Below, piece after piece: positions 1 to 5,527 of a stretch of 5,842 bases of DNA. A model generated the notes under the pieces. That model ran no database searches, was not told the origin of the DNA, and saw only the letters and a list, made by a program, of their open reading frames with translations. The stretch is taken from the NCBI GenBank assembly GCA_021804345.1, contig JAJZHV010000079.1, positions 1 to 5,842 on the forward strand. The letters run 5' to 3'. Origin of the DNA: Pseudomonadota bacterium (lineage in GTDB: Bacteria > Pseudomonadota > Gammaproteobacteria > Burkholderiales > Ferrovaceae). Made by a program: the position numbers and the translations under genes. How positions within the stretch are numbered: the stretch's first letter is position 1; each line of letters opens with the position of its first letter.

Positions 1-676
1 TCAAACCCGGCACATGCCGATAGATTCCATACCCTAATCGTTCAAAGGCTTCCATCAGGCCATAGTTAATCTCCTGACCATGTTTGAGTTCAAACATGAC
101 CAAGGGTGACTGCTCGGAAAAAAACTCACTTCCCCCCTCCAGAATGTTGATTTCTTCTCCCTCCGCGTCCATCTTTACAAAAGAAATGACGGTGGATTTG
201 CCAATACATTCAAGATAATCATCCAGGGTGATCAAATCGACCGATTCCGAAACACCTGCGGTGTTTCCATACAGGGAGCTGAGCTCAGAATTAAGCGAGG
301 TAAATATTTCCGCTTTACCCTTGTGGTTAGATAACCCTGCGGGAACCAAGGTAATTTTTTGGTCGAAGGCATTGAGGGTAATACTTTGAGATAGGCGACG
401 AAGCGGGGCCTGAGTAGGCTCAAAGGCCCAGACATGTCCCTCTTGCAATTGATTGGCAATGTTTAGCGCGTACACCCCGTGATTTGCTCCGATATCCAGG
501 GCATTCATGTCTGGTGTGATGTAGCTTCTAACAAAGTCCATTTCCTTTTCAAACCAGTCTTCTTGCTCCAGTAATACATAAGGCGTAATCTGGTTCATAT
601 CCCGAGCAACACAAACCTTGATCAAATGATTGCTACCTTTGATCCGCACTTCCCAGCATGATTCTTGAGTGGTCAT
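1..676 (-). CDS. FkbM-family SAM-dependent methyltransferase (C-terminus cut by window edge)
   Basis: Translation from the ATG at 676 reads open for 225 codons to the left edge with no stop, so the gene is partial. Seen: a class I methyltransferase motif I, ALDIGANHG (D61-G67), and the FkbM signature VKMDAEGEE (V167-E175) followed by an ILEGG turn. Near the edge come PLVMFELKHG and a GYGIYRHVPG stretch, as expected near the end of the FkbM domain, so probably only a short tail is missing. FkbM enzymes O-methylate sugars or polyketides; many sit in surface-polysaccharide clusters, but the substrate cannot be read from sequence. The start is supported by GGGGA at 682-686, five bases upstream. 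Hand-counted GC over 1-660 is about 46%, clearly below the upstream operon, suggesting horizontal acquisition. It lies 184 nt downstream of greB on the same strand. The family call is firm; a role in LPS or glycan methylation is inference. Confidence 0.88.
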   Translation of the reverse strand, partial: MTTQESCWEVRIKGSNHLIKVCVARDMNQITPYVLLEQEDWFEKEMDFVRSYITPDMNALDIGANHGVYALNIANQLQEGHVWAFEPTQAPLRRLSQSITLNAFDQKITLVPAGLSNHKGKAEIFTSLNSELSSLYGNTAGVSESVDLITLDDYLECIGKSTVISFVKMDAEGEEINILEGGSEFFSEQSPLVMFELKHGQEINYGLMEAFERLGYGIYRHVPGL

Positions 677-732
677 CAATTTCCCCGATATTAAGCCGAC
701 AGCCCAGCAACAATCAATTTGATCTCAAATCG

Positions 733-771
733 CTGGATTTATCCAAGCAATTTTAAAACGCTAAAATCCAG
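733..771. repeat. 8-bp perfect inverted repeat in the greB-fkbM intergenic region
   Basis: CTGGATTT (733-740) and AAATCCAG (764-771) are perfect inverted copies separated by 23 AT-rich bases that include TTTTAAAA (751-758). The dyad lies about 60-95 nt upstream of the fkbM start, in the most AT-rich part of the window (about 39% GC over 681-780). It is not followed by a T-run in the direction of transcription: on the minus strand the run of five T (772-776) precedes the stem. A classical rho-independent terminator for greB is therefore not supported. It could be an operator or a UTR hairpin for fkbM; no function is established. Confidence 0.4.
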
Positions 772-860
772 AAAAACGGTTCGGTCTGAATCAACAATGC
801 CTAGAATCATACCCGTTTAATCTGCCGCCAGCACCGGTATTGTCACATCCTTGGTAGGGA

Positions 861-1430
861 TCAGTCTTCCCAAGGCTGGGATTGGTATTCCACAGCCACG
901 ATATCCAGTTCGCGCACGCCTGCGGGGCTGTTGAATCGGACTCGATCCCCCTCACGCTGTTTGAGTAAGGCCCGCGCCAACGGGGAAATCCAGCTGATAT
1001 GCCCACGGGAAGCATCCATTTCATCGATCCCCACGATGCGGTAACGTTGTTGTTCCCCTGTGTTCTCGCATACGGTCACAGTTGCGCCAAAAAATATCTG
1101 GTCGTTGCCGTTTTGCAATGAGGGATCTACCACCTGTGCAATCTCCAACCGCTTGGTTAAAAAGCGCAAACGCCGATCAATTTCGCGTAACCGGCGCTTG
1201 CCATAGATGTAATCGCCGTTTTCCGAGCGGTCTCCATTAGAGGCCGCCCAGGCGACTGTGTCTACCACTTTGGGGCGTTCTACCCGCAGCAGATGCTCCA
1301 TTTCCTGAACCAAACGGGCGTGACCCGCGGGGGTCAGGTAATTGGGGGTTCCCTTGGGAATGATGAGCGCACCCTCTGGAGGGTCTGCCTCCTCTTCCTG
1401 GTCGGACTCCCGGGTAAACGCCTTGTTCAT
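861..1430 (-). CDS. greB: Transcription elongation factor GreB
   Basis: This 189-residue protein belongs to the GreA/GreB family, which enters the secondary channel of RNA polymerase and stimulates cleavage of backtracked transcripts. Seen: an N-terminal antiparallel coiled coil (about residues 31-105) with the tip motif NGDRSENGDY, containing acidic residues D67 and E70 that match the catalytic D41/E44 of E. coli Gre factors, then LREIDRRLRFLTKRLE. The C-terminal FKBP-like domain includes FFGATVTV, YRIVGIDE and ISWISPLARALLKQREGD. The WAAxxGDRSEN and LREIDRR wording favours GreB over GreA. About 28 residues precede the coiled coil (MNKAFTRESDQEEE...), an acidic extension that I recall as usual in betaproteobacterial GreB, so the start at 1430 is favoured. 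AGAGG at 1436-1440 is a reasonable ribosome-binding site. The ATG overlaps the waaA stop (ATGA, 1427-1430), implying translational coupling to the LPS operon. It is last in the tight gene chain. Confidence 0.96.
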   Translation of the reverse strand: MNKAFTRESDQEEEADPPEGALIIPKGTPNYLTPAGHARLVQEMEHLLRVERPKVVDTVAWAASNGDRSENGDYIYGKRRLREIDRRLRFLTKRLEIAQVVDPSLQNGNDQIFFGATVTVCENTGEQQRYRIVGIDEMDASRGHISWISPLARALLKQREGDRVRFNSPAGVRELDIVAVEYQSQPWED

Positions 1431-2716
1431 GCTTGCCTCTGAGTCGAAATGTTCTGCGGTGATTGCAAATACGGGACCAACAAATCCAGCAAATGCTCGG
1501 TGGCGCCCTGGTGCCGTTGGGTAAAGGCCAAACCGGCCTCACGCATCGCCCAGCGCGCAGGCGCATCCTCCAGCAGCTCAGTGAGCTGACGAGCCAGCTC
1601 CTGGGGCGTTGTTACGCGACGTGCAGCACCGCAAGCAATGGCCTGCTGCGCCGCTTCGCTGAAATTATAAGTGTGTGGGCCCACCAGCACCGGACAACCC
1701 GCTGCTGTGGCCTCGATCAGGTTTTGCCCACCGAAGGGCAGCAGACTGCCTCCCATCAAAGCCACATCCGCCAATCGATACCAGCTTTGCAATTCGCCCA
1801 TGCTATCTCCCAGCAGAACACGCACTGTATTATCCTGAACGGAGCGGTTTTCGCTGCGTCGCACAAAATTGATATGGCGCCGTTGTAGCAAACTGGCCAC
1901 TTCATCAAAGCGTTGGGGGTGACGCGGCACTAGGATCAATAGCGTATCCTGCAAGGGCGTAAGGGCCAGCAAATCCAGCACCATGGCCTCCTCTCCCTCA
2001 CGGGTGCTGGCTGCCAGCCAAACCCGTCCCCTTGACCCTAGCAATTGGCGTAGTTGCTGGCTCACCTGTTCCAGTTGGGGCGAATCCGGCATATCGAATT
2101 TAAGGTTTCCCATCACCGCCACCCTTTCGGCACCCAAGGCTTGCAGGCGCTGGGCATCCTCTGAAGTTTGGGCAGCAATCAGGGGTAACTCTTGCAGGGC
2201 CTGTTGAATCAGCGGTTGAAAACGGGCATAGCCACGCGCCGATCGTTCGGATAGTCGGGCATTGGCCAGAACCAGGGGGATGGCGTCTTGGGCGCACGCA
2301 TGAACAAGGTTGGGCCAGAGTTCTGTTTCCAGCAGAATGCCCAGTACAGGACGATAGTGCGCCAGAAAACGGGCCACCGCCTTGGGCAGATCATAGGGCA
2401 GATAACAGCGTACGCTCCCGGGCCCCAGCAATTCAGGAGCGGTTGCTCGCCCCGTGGGGGTCATGTGCGTCATGAGGATTTGATACGCTGGAAAGCGTGC
2501 CTTGAGCGCACGCACAAGGGAAGCGGCAGCGCGGGTTTCGCCCACCGAGACCGCATGGATCCAGAGCACTGGAGCACTGGGGCGAAGGGCATAGCGCCCC
2601 AGACGCTCGCCCCAGTGGCGCAGATACTCGGGCTGACGTCGAGCACGCCAGAGCAGGCGCAAGAAGATCAATGGCAAGAGCAGCCAGAACAACATTGTGT
2701 AGAGCGGGCGTGTCAT
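1427..2716 (-). CDS. waaA: 3-deoxy-D-manno-octulosonic acid (Kdo) transferase
   Basis: WaaA (KdtA, family GT30) moves Kdo from CMP-Kdo onto the lipid A precursor at the cytoplasmic face of the inner membrane, the first step of LPS core assembly. The 429 residues match the usual length (about 425). Seen: an N-terminal hydrophobic anchor (residues about 8-23, MLFWLLLPLIFLRLLW) followed by a basic stretch; WIHAVSVGE with the catalytic-type glutamate E60; MTHMTPTGR (82-90); ETELWPN (130-136); LANARLSERS; and a C-terminal donor-binding half with GNLKFD, LVPRHPQRF, MGGSLLPFGGQN and EATAAGCPVLVGPHTYNF. Whether it adds one or two Kdo residues cannot be told. The start overlaps the waaC stop by 4 nt (2713-2716), and the stop overlaps the greB start. 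A weak GGAAG (2727-2731) sits ten bases upstream, so coupling to waaC translation probably matters. No oddities were seen in the protein. Confidence 0.97.
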   Translation of the reverse strand: MTRPLYTMLFWLLLPLIFLRLLWRARRQPEYLRHWGERLGRYALRPSAPVLWIHAVSVGETRAAASLVRALKARFPAYQILMTHMTPTGRATAPELLGPGSVRCYLPYDLPKAVARFLAHYRPVLGILLETELWPNLVHACAQDAIPLVLANARLSERSARGYARFQPLIQQALQELPLIAAQTSEDAQRLQALGAERVAVMGNLKFDMPDSPQLEQVSQQLRQLLGSRGRVWLAASTREGEEAMVLDLLALTPLQDTLLILVPRHPQRFDEVASLLQRRHINFVRRSENRSVQDNTVRVLLGDSMGELQSWYRLADVALMGGSLLPFGGQNLIEATAAGCPVLVGPHTYNFSEAAQQAIACGAARRVTTPQELARQLTELLEDAPARWAMREAGLAFTQRHQGATEHLLDLLVPYLQSPQNISTQRQA

Positions 2717-3789
2717 GAACCCGATGCTTCCGGATCGCAGCGCCCGGATCCTGACTTCCGGAACGCAGCAGGCAGCCCTTGGCCCGCGGGTGATTCGGGA
2801 ACCGATGGAACAGGTTCCTTCATCACCCTGTCCCCGATAGTAAGTTCTTGCAGATGCTGCAGGACCTCAGAGACTGTGGGACAGCGTTCTTTGCCACCAC
2901 AATTTCGCGCCACCGGGCTGCCAAAAACGCCTGTGGCCAGAGGGTCGGTCGCTGTGAACAAGGCCACCACCGGGCGCCCTAAGGCGCAGGCCAGATGGGT
3001 TAGCCCGGTATCCACACCCACCACCGCCCAGGCCTGACCCAGCAACCCAGCCAGTTGGGTCAAGTCCAAAGACGGGGCTGCCACGGCACCAGCAATGGCG
3101 CTGGCCAAGCGGTTGGCCCGGGCTTGCTCCCTGGGGTTGCCCGCCGGGACGATGGCCCGAATACCGCGCTCATACAGGTGTTGCCCCAACTGGACCCAAT
3201 GTGCTTCTGGCCATTCCTTGTCTGTCCGGCTAGTGGCATGCAGCAGGACCACATAGGTCGTACAAGGAATCCACTGCGCCTGCCAGGAAGACGCAGTGAT
3301 CCCATAGCAAACCGCTTCATCTGGCGTGTATCCCAAGGCCTTGGCGCTCAGCATCCGATTGCGCTGCACCGCATGCAAGGACCAGGGCACCGCAAAAGTG
3401 TCCTGATAAGCCCAACAGGCCAAGGGCTCGCGCGCACTGAAACGGTCATAGCCTAAGTGATGGGTGGGTGCCAAGGCCCCCAGCAGGGCACTTTTGATCA
3501 GTCCCTGCAGGTCTAGGCTAAGATCAAACTGGGCCTGCCTGAGGGTCTGGCGCAGGTTTTGCAGATCGCTTCGGGTTTGAGCGGCAAAGCAGTGATGGCG
3601 CCAGCGTCGGGTAGCCACCGGAATCACTTGATGAACGCCAGAATGCAGGGCTGGCAGTGCTGCAAAGGACTCTTCCACCATCCAGGACACCTGCCAATCG
3701 GGGCAATGATGCCGAATATCCGTCAGGGCCGGCAGGGCATGGATGACATCCCCCAGCGATGAGGTTTTAATGAGGAGTAGGCGCGGCAT
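2713..3789 (-). CDS. waaC: Lipopolysaccharide heptosyltransferase I
   Basis: WaaC (RfaC, family GT9) transfers L-glycero-D-manno-heptose from the ADP-sugar to Kdo in the LPS inner core. Seen: LLLIKTSSLGDVIHALPAL at the N-terminus with D14 aligned to the proposed catalytic base (D13 in E. coli); DLSLDLQGLIKSALL; the linker motif HATSRTDKEWP with K191; and the donor-binding motif GVDTGLTHLA (258-266) followed by GRPVVALFTATDP. The KTSSLGD start and the GKERCPTV segment favour heptosyltransferase I over WaaF. The start is fixed: six codons upstream the frame hits a stop (3808-3810) with no other start between. No Shine-Dalgarno sequence is visible. The protein has 358 residues against about 320 in E. 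coli; the excess is a Pro/Ser/Gly-rich tail from about M323 with no recognised domain. It lies about 83 nt after the GT2 gene and overlaps waaA by 4 nt. Confidence 0.96.
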   Translation of the reverse strand: MPRLLLIKTSSLGDVIHALPALTDIRHHCPDWQVSWMVEESFAALPALHSGVHQVIPVATRRWRHHCFAAQTRSDLQNLRQTLRQAQFDLSLDLQGLIKSALLGALAPTHHLGYDRFSAREPLACWAYQDTFAVPWSLHAVQRNRMLSAKALGYTPDEAVCYGITASSWQAQWIPCTTYVVLLHATSRTDKEWPEAHWVQLGQHLYERGIRAIVPAGNPREQARANRLASAIAGAVAAPSLDLTQLAGLLGQAWAVVGVDTGLTHLACALGRPVVALFTATDPLATGVFGSPVARNCGGKERCPTVSEVLQHLQELTIGDRVMKEPVPSVPESPAGQGLPAAFRKSGSGRCDPEASGS

Positions 3790-3794
3790 GGTGC

Positions 3795-3800
3795 ATTGTA
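3795..3800 (-). promoter_or_regulatory. Candidate -10 element immediately upstream of waaC
   Basis: TACAAT (5 of 6 to the sigma-70 -10 consensus) on the minus strand ends five bases before the waaC ATG. The same nine bases, GCTACAATG, occur upstream of pcm. No convincing -35 hexamer is present at 16-18 nt. If used, transcription would start at or next to the A of the ATG, giving a leaderless or nearly leaderless waaC mRNA, which would fit the missing ribosome-binding site. The match is short and could be chance. Confidence 0.3.
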
Positions 3801-3872
3801 GCGCGCATCAAGGCATGCACAGGCATCCTGCGCCGTTGCATCTCCAACCCCCGTGGCCGGGTTCACCTACCT

Positions 3873-4682
3873 TCACTGGCGCAGCAACCATAGTTTGGCG
3901 TAGCGATAAAACGTGGTATGCGCATTGGATACCGCCAGCAAAAACCCATGACCACCCTCCAACAGGCCACCACGTAGCACGTAGGTTCTGAAAAAAGCCC
4001 AGGCGCCATGCCCCAGGGCCTGTGCCAGACCAGCCCGGCGCCCCTTGGCGAAATCCTGTCTGGCACCCAGTGAGGAGTAGCGATTAGCCTTGTCCAGTAC
4101 TTCTTCCAGCGTGGAATAGGTGGCGTGTAACAGGGGGTGCTGCAAGGTCCCCAAGGGCATCGCGCCCTGCCCCACCTCGGGAATCAAGCGTTCATGCACC
4201 TGATCTTGAGAAAACCGGGCGGCTCCCCGTCGAAACAGGCGTGTGACATAATCCGGCCACCACCCCCCACGGCGCAGGGTTCGACCGCAGTAGGAAGAGG
4301 AACGGGGCATGCGATACCAGGGTCGTGCATCAGCGCTGACAATCAGGCGTTGGATTTCGGCGGCCAGATCAGGCGTCACGCGTTCGTCAGCGTCCAGCGA
4401 AAGAACCCAGGGTGCGCTGGCATAGGAGAGAACGCGATTTTTTTGTGGGCCGAAGCCGGGCCAATCCGCGGCCATTTCCACCCGTGCACCCAGACGCTGG
4501 GCTATAGCCACCGTGTCGTCCGAGCTACCCCCGTCCAATACAATCCTCTCGGCAGCCCATGCGACAGAGCGCAGACAATCCTCCAGGGATTTCGACTCGT
4601 TTTTAGCAATGATGATGACCGAGAGATTGGCCAGTGCAGAAACGGTCTTCTCAGAACTCAAAGCGCTCGGGCTGCAGGGCAT
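3873..4682 (-). CDS. Family 2 glycosyltransferase, WaaE/LgtF (KdtX)-like, LPS core hexosyltransferase
   Basis: This is a GT-A fold glycosyltransferase. From the ATG at 4682 (269 residues) the sequence shows LSVIIIAKNES (from L20), the nucleotide-binding IVLDGGSSDDT (D50), DWPGFGPQKN (D73-N82), the metal-binding DXD in VLSLDADERV (D97/D99), and a C-terminal WWPDYVTRLFRRG, HERLI and HATYSTLEEVLDKANRYS. The WPGFGPQKN and DADERV wording is characteristic of WaaE/LgtF relatives, which add glucose to heptose I of the LPS core; the sugar and linkage here are inferred from family and from waaC next door. The C-terminus has a hydrophobic/amphipathic stretch, probably for membrane contact. The start is uncertain. 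The open frame begins at ATG 4736, which would overlap pcm by 86 nt; ATG 4682 overlaps by 32 nt; TTG 4661 overlaps by 11 nt and leaves about 12 residues before the first strand. None has a good ribosome-binding site, so coupling to pcm is likely. Confidence 0.9.
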   Translation of the reverse strand: MPCSPSALSSEKTVSALANLSVIIIAKNESKSLEDCLRSVAWAAERIVLDGGSSDDTVAIAQRLGARVEMAADWPGFGPQKNRVLSYASAPWVLSLDADERVTPDLAAEIQRLIVSADARPWYRMPRSSSYCGRTLRRGGWWPDYVTRLFRRGAARFSQDQVHERLIPEVGQGAMPLGTLQHPLLHATYSTLEEVLDKANRYSSLGARQDFAKGRRAGLAQALGHGAWAFFRTYVLRGGLLEGGHGFLLAVSNAHTTFYRYAKLWLLRQ

Positions 4683-5304
4683 GATGCAAGGGAGGAACCA
4701 CGGTTTCGAACAGAGACTCCGGTTGGCATAAGCCATTCCCCTGACGCCGCCAGCGCGTTACCGTCATGCTGGGCGCATCCCCCACCACCGCCAGCAGACA
4801 GCCTCCGGGGGCCAGCGCCTGTAAAAACGCGGGCGGCATGATGGGCACCGAGCCACTGAACACAATGACGTCCCACTGGCGCTCCGGGTGCCAACCCTGG
4901 GCCGCATCACCAATGTCCACCGTCACGTTGTGACACCCGGCCGCTTGCAGCTTTTGCTGCGCCGCTTGCGCCAAAGACTCATGAATTTCCACAGAAGTGA
5001 CTGTGGCGGCCAAGCGGCTGATCAAAGCAGCCATGTAACCGCTGCCCGTACCCACCTCCAGCACGCGGTCTGATTTTTTCAGACGCAGCTCTTGCAGCAG
5101 GCGTGCTTCCAGTTTGGGAGAGAGCATGTACTCGCCTGATCCCAGAGGAATGTCCATGTCCACAAAAGCCAGATTCTCCCACCCTGAGGGCACGAAATCC
5201 TCACGCCGCACCTGATAGAGCAAATCCAGTACCGTCAGATCCAGCACTTCCCAGGGCCGGATTTGCTGTTCCACCATATTGAAGCGGGCTTGTTCGATGT
5301 TCAT
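4651..5304 (-). CDS. pcm: Protein-L-isoaspartate O-methyltransferase family protein
   Basis: This 217-residue class I SAM methyltransferase resembles Pcm, which methylates isoaspartyl residues in damaged proteins in the cytosol. Seen: MNIEQARFNMVEQQIRPWEVLD at the N-terminus, VRREDFVP (32-39), MLSPKLEARLLQEL (60-73), SAM motif I VLEVGTGSGYMAAL (81-94), the acidic strand-2 end VTSVEIHE, and the later DVIVFSGSVPIMPPAF and LAPGGCLLAVVG. The order VRREDFVP, LSPK, GTGSGY is that of the Pcm family, but the canonical Pcm active-site segment (GxxISxPxxxA) is replaced by GEYMLSPKLEA, so isoaspartyl repair activity is not certain. The frame stays open upstream to 5541, into dctA; 5304 was chosen because family members begin with MNxEQARFNMxEQQIRPW. 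An AGG lies about 8-9 bases before it, and a -10-like box lies further upstream. It is first gene of the minus-strand operon and overlaps the GT2 gene. Confidence 0.88.
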   Translation of the reverse strand: MNIEQARFNMVEQQIRPWEVLDLTVLDLLYQVRREDFVPSGWENLAFVDMDIPLGSGEYMLSPKLEARLLQELRLKKSDRVLEVGTGSGYMAALISRLAATVTSVEIHESLAQAAQQKLQAAGCHNVTVDIGDAAQGWHPERQWDVIVFSGSVPIMPPAFLQALAPGGCLLAVVGDAPSMTVTRWRRQGNGLCQPESLFETVVPPLHHALQPERFEF

Positions 5305-5338
5305 GAGAGCAGACCTGTTCCTTGAACGTAATTCTCCC

Positions 5339-5369
5339 ATTGTAGCAAACTCACCCGCGGGATGGCCAA
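5339..5369 (-). promoter_or_regulatory. Candidate sigma-70 promoter for pcm and the LPS operon
   Basis: On the minus strand, TACAAT (5339-5344, 5 of 6 to consensus) is preceded by TTGGCC (5364-5369) at a 19-nt spacing, which is longer than ideal. Initiation would fall near 5332, giving a leader of about 28 nt before the pcm ATG. The position is sensible for the first gene of the operon, but the -35 match and spacing are weak. Confidence 0.35.
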
Positions 5370-5388
5370 AGGAGCGCCTTTTTATTAC

Positions 5389-5412
5389 GTCCGGAACATA
5401 CCCGCTCCGGTC
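5389..5412. repeat. Imperfect inverted repeat in the pcm-dctA divergent promoter region
   Basis: GTCCGGA (5389-5395) and TCCGGTC (5406-5412) form inverted arms matching at 6 of 7 positions, with a perfect 5-bp core (CCGGA/TCCGG) and a 10-nt spacer. The centre-to-centre distance of 17 bp is about one and a half helical turns. It lies between the candidate pcm and dctA promoters, where an operator for either gene could sit. No T-run follows, so it is not a terminator. No regulator is identified. Confidence 0.3.
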
Positions 5413-5440
5413 AAGCCTGAGGGTATTCTGGGGACAGGAA

Positions 5441-5469
5441 TTCAGGTTAAACTGTCGGTGCTCTAAGAT
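5441..5469 (+). promoter_or_regulatory. Candidate sigma-70 promoter for dctA
   Basis: TTCAGG (5441-5446) and TAAGAT (5464-5469) are separated by exactly 17 bases, each a partial match to the -35 and -10 hexamers. Initiation near 5476 would leave a leader of about 50 nt before the dctA ATG. I looked for the sigma-54 pattern (GG, ten bases, GC) known for dctA in rhizobia and did not find one nearby. Confidence 0.3.
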
Positions 5470-5527
5470 CCGCTTGATGTTGCCCGTTCCAATGGACCCT
5501 CTCGATACCTGACCTGGACCGCTGATC

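Noticed and set aside
677..860. Rho-independent terminator after greB
   Set aside because: The only T-run (772-776, minus strand) is not preceded by a G/C-rich stem, and the 8-bp dyad lies downstream of the run rather than before it.
2288..3037. Long plus-strand open frame (249 codons) antisense to waaA and waaC
   Set aside because: It crosses two clearly functional genes on the other strand, its product has no recognisable domain, and it is explained by high-GC shadow coding.
4137..4841. Plus-strand open frame (234 codons) antisense to the GT2 and pcm genes
   Set aside because: The product is low-complexity, rich in Pro, Arg and Gly, with no family features; the opposite strand codes for recognised enzymes throughout.
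5368..5386. Small hairpin AAAGG-AGCG-CCTTT followed by T-rich sequence, resembling a plus-strand terminator
   Set aside because: The stem has only two G-C pairs, and no plus-strand gene ends upstream of it.
5401..5527. Sigma-54 promoter for dctA
   Set aside because: No GG-N10-GC arrangement with TGGCAC/TTGC-like context was found when checked around the plausible positions.
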